From NCBI RefSeq assembly GCF_011077955.1, contig NZ_JAALBX010000011.1, positions 90,442 to 154,441 of the forward strand: DNA of 64,000 nucleotides, read 5' to 3'. Positions 54,795 through 63,155 of the stretch are shown here, in pieces (within the stretch, counting starts at the first letter, position 1; each line of letters starts with the position of its first letter). Position numbers and translations under genes: made by a program. The notes beneath the pieces are model-generated. The model was not told the DNA's origin. It ran no database searches and worked only from the letters and a program-made list of their open reading frames with translations. The DNA comes from Citrobacter freundii. Its GTDB lineage: Bacteria; Pseudomonadota; Gammaproteobacteria; Enterobacterales; Enterobacteriaceae.

Positions 54795-54847
54795 ATTAAA
54801 AAATTAAGGGCAATACATTTCTGTTTCACCCTTGTCACAACTGAGCA

Positions 54848-55732
54848 TTAGCTGAACTGCAATTGTGGGGCGAATGCCTTAAGTTCCTGTAGCAGTAGCT
54901 GGTTATCTTCAGATTTAAACAGCAAGTGCAAATCGTCCTGTTTACGATTAAACACCACTGCCTGTGGATCGGACCGGCCGCTAATAGAGCCTTTCACTTT
55001 GTCATTACACCACTGGCGATAATGTTCCAGCGTCGCTCCATAACGGCGAGTATTCACACGCATTAAATGTTCAGCCAGACGAAACTTACCGTAGCGATCG
55101 CAAACCTGACTCTCAATGTAAATCGCCTTAGGTATGAGATCGAGCATCAGCGTAATAAAGTCGAGTACCTGTTCCAGGTGACGGTCAGTGAGTTTATCGG
55201 CGTAGGTCAGCAGATTATCAATGAATGACAGTACCTCGTTTCGCTCATTACTCAATTGGGCAATGAGGTGACCTGCAACATCACGAGTTTCTTCAGTCAG
55301 GGATTTATCCAGCAGCAATACGCGTGCCGATTCTACTACCCCGAAATAACGTGACAGCTTTTCCATATAAAAGATGACATTCTGTGCGTGTACATCGCCA
55401 GAAATAACATCAAGGCTCTGCTGCAATTTGTCGATTTTTTGCGCCAGATACATGGTCTGCATCACCATTGCGCCCACAATGATGCCCGTCGATAATCCTA
55501 GCGCGGCAAGTTGTGTCGTTTGTGCTAGTTGTACAAGCTGTTTTAACTCTCCCACTGACGTGGTATCAACAACCACCTCTTTGAGGGGTAAATGCTGTGC
55601 AATACCTGTCTTGCCGGAAAGTGACGTCCAGTAGGCCACGCCGTCGCGAATAACAGCATGCCCGGTCTCTAATGCGCTTTTAACTTCTTTATAAACATCC
55701 AGCCAATCGATGGCGAACAGGGTCTCTTTCAA
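54848..55732 (-). CDS. One-TM protein of unknown function, last gene of the ZorAB-like operon
   Basis: 294 residues. Residues 1-60 form a small soluble region (DWLDVYKEVKSALETGHAVI). A TM helix follows (about residues 75-97, LAALGLSTGIIVGAMVMQTM), then a coiled-coil start (QKIDKLQQSLDVISGD) and a helical C-terminal domain. I do not recognise the family. Its ATG overlaps the TGA of the YaaW-like gene by 4 bp, so it is made together with it. Membrane anchoring and position suggest it works with ZorAB or as the membrane effector; that is inference. Confidence 0.8.
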   Translation of the reverse strand: MKETLFAIDWLDVYKEVKSALETGHAVIRDGVAYWTSLSGKTGIAQHLPLKEVVVDTTSVGELKQLVQLAQTTQLAALGLSTGIIVGAMVMQTMYLAQKIDKLQQSLDVISGDVHAQNVIFYMEKLSRYFGVVESARVLLLDKSLTEETRDVAGHLIAQLSNERNEVLSFIDNLLTYADKLTDRHLEQVLDFITLMLDLIPKAIYIESQVCDRYGKFRLAEHLMRVNTRRYGATLEHYRQWCNDKVKGSISGRSDPQAVVFNRKQDDLHLLFKSEDNQLLLQELKAFAPQLQFS

Positions 55733-56466
55733 AAGAAGTTCCTCTCCTGGTTCAAAAGCTGTTGGCGCATCGCTGCGATTTGCACCACGGCAGGTAACGT
55801 CACACGAAATGCCGGGCCACTGATTGCCGGGACCGTTAATAATGCTGTTATTGCAATGCCAACCGGCCCTGCGAAGAGCCCAATTGCGCGCGCTAACCCT
55901 GCGTTGGCCGCCAGCGCGAGTCCCCTGCCAAGAACTGCTTTCGCAACGGCGTTTGCAACGATCAGCGCGACCTGGTAAGACATAAAGCCACCTAAACGGA
56001 TTGCGGCAATAATAGCGCTCAGCGCAGCGCCCCCTGCCAAATTACCGTCAATTTTTAATTCCTTGCGAATCGCTGTGCGTTCCTGCTCACTCATTTTTTC
56101 CCAAGAATCTGCGAACAATTTCGCCAGAAGGGCTTGTTCAATGGCAATAACGTCCGCCGAGAAATCCGTGTTCACCGATAGTTTTTTACACACGTCAGTA
56201 AGAATTTCTTTGTATTCAACACCCTTGCCACGAAAAAGGTTAACGAAAGTATCGCCACCGAAGTGTTGCAGTTCAGCGCCGATAAGCTGCCAGACGCGCT
56301 GATAATCGCCCTCTGCCGCCTGGAAATCTTTATCGCCAGTTAATGATTCGGTATAACGCGTGGAACCGTCTTTATCTGTCGTCAGATAGCCTACAAGCAC
56401 GGCAAGCATCTCATTATCAGCATAACGCAAAAGCTCTAAATCTTTGTCTTCTCTAAACTTTCCCAT
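55729..56466 (-). CDS. YaaW-family protein (UPF0174, DUF3944)
   Basis: 245 residues matching E. coli YaaW in outline: an N-terminal helical part with DLELLRYADNEMLAVLVGYLT, the signature LIGAELQHFGGDTFVNLFRGKG (about residues 61-82), a variable hydrophobic middle (about residues 140-210) and the end GPAFRVTLPAVVQIAAMR (about residues 217-234). The family has no firm function; it is usually encoded alone. The alanine- and glycine-rich middle could insert in a membrane. Here it sits 20 bp after the ZorB-like gene and overlaps the next by 4 bp, which ties the family to an ion-driven motor. Confidence 0.85.
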   Translation of the reverse strand: MGKFREDKDLELLRYADNEMLAVLVGYLTTDKDGSTRYTESLTGDKDFQAAEGDYQRVWQLIGAELQHFGGDTFVNLFRGKGVEYKEILTDVCKKLSVNTDFSADVIAIEQALLAKLFADSWEKMSEQERTAIRKELKIDGNLAGGAALSAIIAAIRLGGFMSYQVALIVANAVAKAVLGRGLALAANAGLARAIGLFAGPVGIAITALLTVPAISGPAFRVTLPAVVQIAAMRQQLLNQERNFF

Positions 56467-56486
56467 TACTTTATCCGCTTTATCAG

Positions 56487-57158
56487 TTACTCGCTTCCTG
56501 CAGCTTGCTCTGTTCGAGATACCGCATGAGTCAAAAACTGGACTTCGACACGCCGATTACGCTCATCTGAAGGCGAAATCCCTCGCAACGGCTGTGAATC
56601 CCCAAAGCCTGCGACAATGACACGGTGTGATTGCTGATCGTTTAATTTCGCCACCAGTAACTTACGCGCCTCTCTGGCTCTGGCTGCCGATAGGGTGTAG
56701 TTATCGTCATACACAGTGCAGAACCGCGCTTGATCAACAACAGGATTACTCACCGCGAGATTATCGGTATGCCCTTCCACAAACACCTGGGTATTAGTGG
56801 AACTGGTTACGAACTCCTGGATACGCGGCGCCAGCCGCGCCAGCGCATCTTTTGCTTGTTCGGTTATACATGCGCTGCCGCGAGCAAAAATCTTATCCCG
56901 CAAGGTAATTTTACCGCTGGCGATATCAAAGCCCACCAGCGCTTCTTCACCTTGTTCCGTCATCTCTTTTTGCATACCGTGCATCAAGGCATTCAGTTTT
57001 TGCTGTTGCGCGGCAAGGCCACTGTTTTTCTCCTGCTCGCGCTTTACTTCAGCAACTTTATTTTGCAGTACCGACAAGACCAACATCAGCATGACCACGG
57101 CCATTACGCCAGCCATCAGGTCCGAGATGGAAACCCATTCATTTGGTTTATCTTTCAT
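56487..57158 (-). CDS. ZorB-like stator protein (MotB/OmpA type)
   Basis: 223 residues. A short cytosolic start leads into one TM helix (about residues 12-31) that begins WVSISDLMAGVM; Asp13 is at the position of the ion-carrying Asp of MotB, ExbD and ZorB. A coiled-coil plug/linker spans about residues 32-70. An OmpA-like peptidoglycan-binding domain spans about residues 85-210, with VEGHTDN (127-133) and the closing NRRVEV (201-206). This layout is that of ZorB. It follows the ZorA-like gene by 8 bp. The same layout occurs in flagellar MotB, but the ISDLMAG opening and the partner favour ZorB. Confidence 0.88.
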   Translation of the reverse strand: MKDKPNEWVSISDLMAGVMAVVMLMLVLSVLQNKVAEVKREQEKNSGLAAQQQKLNALMHGMQKEMTEQGEEALVGFDIASGKITLRDKIFARGSACITEQAKDALARLAPRIQEFVTSSTNTQVFVEGHTDNLAVSNPVVDQARFCTVYDDNYTLSAARAREARKLLVAKLNDQQSHRVIVAGFGDSQPLRGISPSDERNRRVEVQFLTHAVSRTEQAAGSE

Positions 57159-57166
57159 GGAACAAT

Positions 57167-58720
57167 TCAGGCCTCATCAACTGCCATCTTGAGCATTTGC
57201 AAATTGGAAGAGGGGCGAGACTGCTGATGTTGAATAAGTTCGCACAGTGCCGAGAGTTCCGTTGTCATCGCGTTCACCGTTGTAGGTAATGCGGCCAGCG
57301 CATCAAAGGCCTCGTTGAAACGTTTGAAGTAGAACTCCATTTTGCGATTGCCGTCTGAAACCGCGGATAGCCCCAGCTTGATCTCATTGGTGACGCGCTC
57401 AATGTATGTGGTCATTGAACCGACCTGGCTGTTGAGCGTGTCGCTGGTTTCCGAGAATTCTCCCATCGCCTGACGCTGGATTTTGGCCGCTGTCTCGGTC
57501 TTCTCACTGACCGACGCCATGGTGGTATCGATACGCTCAGACATATTGTTAACCGCAATGCTGATTTGAGAGGTCGCCGATTCAAGCTGGGTCGCCATAC
57601 GGGTCATATTGCCGCTAAAGGCTTCATCCATGCTCGCAATAGCGCCGTTAAGAGAGCCTTCAATTTGCTGCATGGTCAAACTTAACTGATGTGTGGACTC
57701 AGCCAGCATGTCACTCATCTTCTGAACATTGCGTGTAAAGTCAGCGTTCATTACGTTAACCACGTCAGAAAGTTCGCGTTTGATGTCGTTCATTACCACA
57801 TCCAGATCTCTGCCAAGGGTAGAAACCACACTTTCCAGGCTTGCAGCAGAACCGGATACCTTTTGAGACGCGTTGCTCATGGTGCTTGCCGCCTGCTGAA
57901 GAGCGGCCAGATTTTCCTGGCTACTTACGGTGTAGGTTTCCAGCAGATTACGCGACTGGGTATTTACCTCGGCAATTTCCTTCAGGGCAGCAAGTTGGTA
58001 TTCGTGGCGCTGCGCCTCAAGGCTTTCACTGCGTTTAGCTTGCTGGTTGAACTCCTCGCGCAGCGTGAGCGTTTGTTCCGCCATTGCAGCAATGAGACGT
58101 TCCGTGGCGGCATGACGTCCCGCCTCTTTCAGCTCCAGTACGCGTGTTTTCTCAACGGCGTCGTGCTGACGAGCTTCGCTGATGACCTCTTGCATTTTGG
58201 TCATACACCAGCTCAAACGACGTTCTTCGTAACTGTTCGCTGATTCCCAGGTTTTGAGGAAAATAAAAGCAATAATCCCCCAGGTAGACGTTTTAAATTT
58301 GGTCCCCAATCCTTGCATCATGTCCATCAGGTCGCGCATGGAGTTATCCAGCGCGCCGATGCTGTTATCTGCGTTATGCAAAATTCCCGAGGCTTTATCT
58401 AATGCCAGACCCAAACCCAGAAAGGTTCCAAGCAAACCAAGTATCAACAACATTCCCGGCATAATCGCCGCGACTTTTTCCGCTTTTGTCGCCACCGATT
58501 GGCTGAGTTCAGCGGCAGAACCCAACTCAGCATTGATACCGGGCTGGGCAGTATGCATCCCGGCGTGTTCCCAGGCCTTTTGCCAATGTTCTTCTTTGGC
58601 CGCTCGCTTCACGGTGATTATCGTAGCTGCGACCGCAAGCACGATGACCGTGAAGAAGGTGAGCTGTAAAGCATCCAGGCCCGGAACTAAAAAGTGTCCG
58701 ATTTCAACTAACAAACTCAT
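57167..58720 (-). CDS. ZorA-like ion-channel motor protein with long coiled-coil tail
   Basis: 517 residues of the MotA/TolQ/ExbB proton-channel superfamily. TM1 is about residues 16-37; TM2 contains MLLILGLLGTFLGLGLAL (about residues 90-107), the ZorA signature; TM3 is about residues 138-158 (GLGTKFKTSTWGIIAFIFLK), with Thr and Gly residues typical of the channel. The rest, about residues 165-480, is a long helical tail with heptad-like Leu, Ala and Met, far longer than in ExbB or TolQ. In Zorya the ZorA tail reaches deep into the cytosol and transmits motor movement. The start shares 4 bp with the previous gene (ATGA). Confidence 0.88.
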   Translation of the reverse strand: MSLLVEIGHFLVPGLDALQLTFFTVIVLAVAATIITVKRAAKEEHWQKAWEHAGMHTAQPGINAELGSAAELSQSVATKAEKVAAIMPGMLLILGLLGTFLGLGLALDKASGILHNADNSIGALDNSMRDLMDMMQGLGTKFKTSTWGIIAFIFLKTWESANSYEERRLSWCMTKMQEVISEARQHDAVEKTRVLELKEAGRHAATERLIAAMAEQTLTLREEFNQQAKRSESLEAQRHEYQLAALKEIAEVNTQSRNLLETYTVSSQENLAALQQAASTMSNASQKVSGSAASLESVVSTLGRDLDVVMNDIKRELSDVVNVMNADFTRNVQKMSDMLAESTHQLSLTMQQIEGSLNGAIASMDEAFSGNMTRMATQLESATSQISIAVNNMSERIDTTMASVSEKTETAAKIQRQAMGEFSETSDTLNSQVGSMTTYIERVTNEIKLGLSAVSDGNRKMEFYFKRFNEAFDALAALPTTVNAMTTELSALCELIQHQQSRPSSNLQMLKMAVDEA

Positions 58721-59961
58721 GCCATTACCTCAACTAATAAACCTTGCTGAGTACGTTGCTGACAGTCAGCGGCGAAAATATTGGCAAAATCGTTTATCAA
58801 ACTTTGCTCCTCGGGCAACAGTGATGACCATGCGCGATTATTTTGTGAGCAGTCGATAAGTAAGCTTCCAACTTGAGCCCCTTGTTCCAGCAAATACTCT
58901 TTTCCTTCGCGAATTAACTGCTGTTCGTCTTTTTCCAGCATTTGAAGGAAACCTTCGGCTGCATTGACATAATTGCGTCGAGCCAAGAGATCGTTGCTAA
59001 GGGATTCCAGTGCGGCGGTATCGCGGGGGAGTGTAATGGCCAGGTCGTTAAGGGCGATGAGTTCAGCCGGTTCGAGATCTTCGTATTTTTGTGCACGAAC
59101 AAGCCGATTATGCAGAATGCGTTCTTTGGCGAGGGTTTTGTTTTTCGCTTCCCATTCTTCTTCCAGAATCTGACGGCTCTTTTCCCATGCGATGATCATT
59201 TCTTCAAAAATGAACGGGATGATAGGCTTCCCAAACTGACGGCTGGTGAGTTCATCGAGACGCAGTGTGTTTGCTTCACTAAATTCCGCGTCTTGTTTAA
59301 TCAATGCATTGGCGGCGAATAATAGAAAACGCATGTCATTATCAATGTCACTGACGTCTTTAACCGCCTCGATACGTTTTTCGTAGAAGGCCAGCAGTTT
59401 TTGCACTGCGCGAAGGCGTAAAAAGTATTCAAAGTCCTGTAAATCATCACGTTTTACGGCGATATCCACTTCTGCTTTTGCAATCATATAATGATTAATC
59501 ATGGCAATAGCCGAAATAGCTTCTTTCTCGCTCCCTTCCAGTTCACGCTCAGCAGCTTCGAGCGCTTCGGCATGACGACGAGCTTCTTCCAGGGCTTCAT
59601 TTTCCAGTTGTTTTTGGTGCGCGTTTTTACACCATTCAATAACCCACTGGATTGCTTTCTGCGCTTTATTAACCAGCGGTTGCTTATCAAGCTTCTCAAG
59701 CCATGCAAGACCGCGATCAATCGCCATTAATGCCCCTTTCAACCATGGGGTAGTGACCATTCGCGCCGCCATCATTAATACTTTTCGGCCCGTCGAGATA
59801 TGCGGCTTGATGCGCTCCCACATTTGGCTCACTTTGCCAATAAACCCTTCGGCCTTTTCCGCCATAAAACCTATCGCTTTTCCAGCGACTTCTTTGACTT
59901 TGCTGACTACAGAAGAAACTGTGCTAACAGCTCTCGAAACCATGTTCCTAAACCAGCCCAT
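58717..59961 (-). CDS. Helical protein of unknown function between the AAA+ ATPase and ZorA-like genes
   Basis: 414 residues, almost entirely predicted alpha helix. Residues 1-50 are amphipathic with recurring small and basic residues (SRAVSTVSSVVSKVKEVAGK), resembling membrane-surface or pore-forming helices. Residues 55-110 are more hydrophobic with many Trp. A charged coiled coil follows (about residues 112-150, EALEEARRHAEALEAAEREL), then a mixed helical C-terminal half. I do not recognise the family. No nuclease or helicase motif is visible, so it is not ZorC, ZorD or ZorE. It starts 11 bp after the ATPase gene and overlaps the ZorA-like gene by 4 bp. It may be the substrate of the ATPase or the membrane-acting part, which is inference. 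Confidence 0.8.
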   Translation of the reverse strand: MGWFRNMVSRAVSTVSSVVSKVKEVAGKAIGFMAEKAEGFIGKVSQMWERIKPHISTGRKVLMMAARMVTTPWLKGALMAIDRGLAWLEKLDKQPLVNKAQKAIQWVIEWCKNAHQKQLENEALEEARRHAEALEAAERELEGSEKEAISAIAMINHYMIAKAEVDIAVKRDDLQDFEYFLRLRAVQKLLAFYEKRIEAVKDVSDIDNDMRFLLFAANALIKQDAEFSEANTLRLDELTSRQFGKPIIPFIFEEMIIAWEKSRQILEEEWEAKNKTLAKERILHNRLVRAQKYEDLEPAELIALNDLAITLPRDTAALESLSNDLLARRNYVNAAEGFLQMLEKDEQQLIREGKEYLLEQGAQVGSLLIDCSQNNRAWSSLLPEEQSLINDFANIFAADCQQRTQQGLLVEVMA

Positions 59962-59971
59962 CTACTTTCCC

Positions 59972-60904
59972 TTAGCTCAGACCGAGCATTTTTCTTGCGG
60001 TGTTAATATGTGGTGGAATCTGTACATCTGATGGTGAAACTGCGTTATACGCATCACGAATTTGTGAAAGGGCACTGTCTATATGAGTGAGCCGAAGTTG
60101 CGGTGGTGTTTCCAGTACGGCTTTCGGGAGCGCGAGACGCATGGCGTTACGAATATCACGCCCCGACAGTCCCTCAGAAAGGGAAACAGCATGCTCAATA
60201 ACGCTATGGCGTTCATCCACTAAGGGAATGGCGTTTAACAGAAGTTTTTCCCAGATGCGCTGGCGTTCATCGGCGCCTGGTAAAGTGAAGCCTACGTGGT
60301 GGGTGATACGGCTCAGGAAGGCGCTATCGTAGTTTTTCACGAAGTTTGTCGCAAAAATCACAATACCGTCGTGTTTTTCCAGTTCGATGAGAAGTGTAGA
60401 ACGCATGGCATTCACTTCATTATCGATGCCCTGCGTGACAGACGAGAGGCGTTTACCAAGCAATGTATCTGCCTCATCAAAAAACAGCACGGCGTTCTCA
60501 TCATGTGCCTGGGAAAAGAGCGCGGCGATATTTTTTGCCGTTTCCCCCATGAACTTGCTTTCCAGATCGGCAATGCTGACTGACATGATGCGCCGTTGCA
60601 GCGAACCGGCCAGCGCTTCGGCAGTGAGCGTTTTTCCTGTCCCCGGCGGCCCGTAGAAATTCAGTACAATTCCACGACCTTGCGGATCGACGGCGGAAAA
60701 CCCCCACTCAATATAAATCGTCTGATAATGCTCAATTTTGGCTTTGGCTTCATCCAACTGCTCAAGAACCTGTGCGCTTAGCGCCACATCTTTTTCCAGA
60801 CTAAAGCGAGGCTCTGTTGCGCGAGGAAAAGCGGGTTTTTCTTCCTCGCGCGCTTTCTCTAACCCTTGGGTAAATTGCGGACGAATACGACCTATAGACA
60901 TCAC
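59972..60904 (-). CDS. AAA+ ATPase, spastin/Vps4/FtsH-like
   Basis: 310 residues with a single classic AAA module: Walker A GPPGTGKT (residues 85-92), pore-loop-like SKFMGETAKN (116-125), Walker B VLFFDEAD (139-146), sensor-1 FATN (184-187) and a candidate arginine finger (Arg199 in FLSRI). The C-terminal lid contains EGLSGRDIRNAMRLAL. An N-terminal stretch of about 75 residues precedes it. Such ATPases remodel or thread protein complexes. All motor residues appear intact. The ATG overlaps the stop of the WYL gene, so the regulator and ATPase are co-translated. Confidence 0.9.
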   Translation of the reverse strand: MMSIGRIRPQFTQGLEKAREEEKPAFPRATEPRFSLEKDVALSAQVLEQLDEAKAKIEHYQTIYIEWGFSAVDPQGRGIVLNFYGPPGTGKTLTAEALAGSLQRRIMSVSIADLESKFMGETAKNIAALFSQAHDENAVLFFDEADTLLGKRLSSVTQGIDNEVNAMRSTLLIELEKHDGIVIFATNFVKNYDSAFLSRITHHVGFTLPGADERQRIWEKLLLNAIPLVDERHSVIEHAVSLSEGLSGRDIRNAMRLALPKAVLETPPQLRLTHIDSALSQIRDAYNAVSPSDVQIPPHINTARKMLGLS

Positions 60905-61812
60905 TTTATCTCACAGTGGGTAAACGTTTCTTCGTGGGCTTCTTTCAAACGCGCCTTGAAATCATTGCTGAAGTCTTGCTTAAGCGAAGCTGGGGACAGG
61001 ATTTGAATATCTGGCAGCCAGTAGCGCAGCCAGCGAAACAGCGTGTGTTTATCACTAACCGCTGTGGTGAGTGTGAGACTACCGTCTGGGTGCTTTTGCG
61101 TAACATGCTGTGCGGGGAAAAGCGGGCGACGGGTAACATAGTCCGCCGCGTGAGCAGAGACCCGCAGGGTGGCCTCAATGCGCTTACCAAAGTGAATGCC
61201 TGTTGTAGTATTGAGTTCTTCAGTAACAGCAGCATCGGCAGAGAAATGGGTTTCTGTTGTCGAAAAACGCTCAATGCGGGCAAGCTCAAATGCCTTAAGG
61301 CGACCTTCTTCCACGCCAGCCAGATACCATAACCCATAGTGGTTGATAAGCCTGTACGGTTGCACAACGCGCGACTTGCCACGATATAAATAGGTTATCT
61401 CTACGCGAGTCGTAATGGATTTATCAAGTTTGTCCATAAGGTCGCTGAGGAGGCGGTTTTCCCGGCTGGTGGCACCCTGAATCGTCATGTTTCCGGAGTT
61501 TTTCAACCGGTAACGTAGTGAACGTCCATCGTTATAGGGGAAGAGATGCGCTACGCCCGTGAAATTAGCGAAATCGGCAAGATTATCTGTATGTAATGAA
61601 GGCCTGAGATGTTCGCTGAGTCTGTAACGTCCGTTCGATACTTCATCCAGAAGGTGTGAAAGCCTGGCTAAATCACGGTAGGCGGTGCGTTCCGTTATGC
61701 CAAACTGTTCGCAAAGCCAGGTTTTATCGATAATGTTGCCCTGATACAGAGCGCCAAATGTTTCACACAACCGTTCAATAAGCAGTTCGTATTTTTTACT
61801 GCTGTCTTTCAT
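60901..61812 (-). CDS. WYL-domain transcription regulator, first gene of the ZorAB-like operon
   Basis: 303 residues. The N-terminus is a winged helix-turn-helix (about residues 8-55, with WLCEQFGITERTAYRDLARLSHLL). The WYL domain lies at about residues 130-190, including GKSRVVQPYRLINHYGLWYLAG (the W-Y-L element itself is WYL at 162-164). A WCX-like C-terminal part follows. Regulators of this build (BrxR, CapW and others) silence anti-phage operons until a ligand, often DNA-damage or nucleic-acid related, is sensed. As the first gene it likely controls its own operon. The Shine-Dalgarno signal is weak. Confidence 0.87.
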   Translation of the reverse strand: MKDSSKKYELLIERLCETFGALYQGNIIDKTWLCEQFGITERTAYRDLARLSHLLDEVSNGRYRLSEHLRPSLHTDNLADFANFTGVAHLFPYNDGRSLRYRLKNSGNMTIQGATSRENRLLSDLMDKLDKSITTRVEITYLYRGKSRVVQPYRLINHYGLWYLAGVEEGRLKAFELARIERFSTTETHFSADAAVTEELNTTTGIHFGKRIEATLRVSAHAADYVTRRPLFPAQHVTQKHPDGSLTLTTAVSDKHTLFRWLRYWLPDIQILSPASLKQDFSNDFKARLKEAHEETFTHCEIK

Positions 61813-62533
61813 TTTTTATGCTCAGAAAATTGTTATCCCGAAAACATTAACGATCACAGCCAGCGTTCACCGTCCTGGCGCACGATTCCTTTTAGTGGCA
61901 TTTCAGAGTTATTAATGGCAAAAAGGCCTTAAATGAAATTTGAATAGCCACCGTTTCCGGTTGATACAGAAAGCTTAAGGTTATTACATTCTGCTGACAG
62001 GTTGTGTCAGTTCAAATTAAATAAGGGGAAAACTCTTAAAATTAGTAGAGGGAAGGAAGAGAGAGGACTGCACCTGCAGTAATAGGCTCAACGTTCGCCA
62101 ACCTGCCTGGCTGGCAGATAATATCGCCATTACTAAAATATAAATAATTCGCAGGCGATCTTTACCTGCTTAAAGCAAATTTTTAGCCGTATCTAAACCT
62201 ATTCCAGCAGTGATATCGCATGACTGGGCGCTTTTGGAATGGGAAGCAATTGCATAAAACGAAAAGGATAACGGGGTATTTAGAAAAAGCCTGAGGCGCG
62301 AAACATGGAACGTGAAGTGTAAAAGCGATCCTGTCCGTCTTATAAGTCACGCTCTGCTTGCCACAATTAACTGTATATATAAACAGTATGAGAAGACCAT
62401 TTTAAATTTTCATTTTCTACGACACTACCTGTCAAAACTATGACGCACAATTCCTGCCAACCTCAGGCGAACAACTGAAAAAGTTAATAACAAAGCTATC
62501 AACACAAGCCAGTTAAATGAATAGGACGGAATC
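61813..62533. other. 720-bp intergenic region between divergent operon and EAL-like gene
   Basis: AT-rich. It holds the promoter of the WYL-first operon on the left and the LexA box of the EAL-like gene at 62369-62388 on the right. No protein-coding frame is supported. Immediately after the LexA box a five-codon frame (MRRPF) is present but probably meaningless. Confidence 0.55.
62369..62388. promoter_or_regulatory. LexA (SOS) box upstream of the EAL-like gene
   Basis: CTGTATATATAAACAG (62371-62386) fits CTGT-N8-ACAG, and the 20-mer including flanks differs from the ideal TACTGTATATATATACAGTA at only two positions. It is closer to consensus than the recA box in this window. It lies about 146 bp before the ATG at 62534. 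Confidence 0.82.
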
Positions 62534-63130
62534 ATGAATTCATTATCTACATCTATTGTGGCAGTACCAGTAACGACTCCCGATGGGCGTTTATTAGGCG
62601 TGCAAACTCTTCACAAGAACATGCCGGTACTCTCGAATGTGGAACAAAAACGGGCTTATTACTGTGACATGCTTAGGGCTATCGCTACTCAGGCGGCTTT
62701 CTTTAAACGCCGGGATCTGTTCTGTTCGTTGTCAGTCGGTGATGATGATGCGGTAGTACTGCTTACATATGACCATATATTAAGGGCATCACTTGCCCGG
62801 ATGCCGTTCGTTAAGTTACAGGTAGCCGCTAACCTTAAGGTAGAAGAACTCGCAAAAGGCACTAACGATGTATGGGTTGACGGGATAGGGGGGAACGTAC
62901 CGTTTACCCAGGACTGTGAGGTAGTGATACTGGATGAAGCATTTAACCGGACAGAGATTGAGAAAGAGACTTTTCCCATCCTTATCCGCAACATCCGGCG
63001 CTACTGCGATCGCGTAATCATCCAGACCAGCGACACCAGTACAAGGCGCACCCTGCATGAGTCTTCCGTTTGGGGCGTGAAAGGCATGATGAAGCAGATT
63101 GCATTTAACAAAGTACACACGCTTATGTGA
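62534..63130 (+). CDS. Degenerate EAL-domain protein
   Basis: 198 residues that follow an EAL fold: VWVDGIGGNVPF (about residues 113-124) aligns with the DDFGTG loop, VVILDEAFNR (130-139) with the KIDxxF strand, and VIIQTSDTSTRRTLHESSVWGVKG (161-184) with the EGVET-to-QGY end. The EAL tripeptide and most metal ligands are missing, so cyclic-di-GMP hydrolysis is not expected. Such inactive EAL proteins (YdiV/RflP is an example) act by binding other proteins. The ribosome binding site is GGACGGAATC. A LexA box upstream suggests DNA-damage induction. Confidence 0.68.
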   Translation: MNSLSTSIVAVPVTTPDGRLLGVQTLHKNMPVLSNVEQKRAYYCDMLRAIATQAAFFKRRDLFCSLSVGDDDAVVLLTYDHILRASLARMPFVKLQVAANLKVEELAKGTNDVWVDGIGGNVPFTQDCEVVILDEAFNRTEIEKETFPILIRNIRRYCDRVIIQTSDTSTRRTLHESSVWGVKGMMKQIAFNKVHTLM

Positions 63131-63155
63131 CCACATAGAAGAAAAGGGAGCTTAT

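Noticed and set aside
54848..61812. Flagellar MotAB or TonB/ExbBD reading of the motor pair
   Set aside because: No flagellar or TonB genes are nearby, the ZorA-like tail is far longer than in MotA or ExbB, and ISDLMAG plus the OmpA domain fits ZorB better.
53061..62533. Search for direct repeats or an integrase that would mark a genomic island
   Set aside because: No integrase and no duplicated end sequence could be found by eye; a tRNA or tmRNA attachment site is also absent here.
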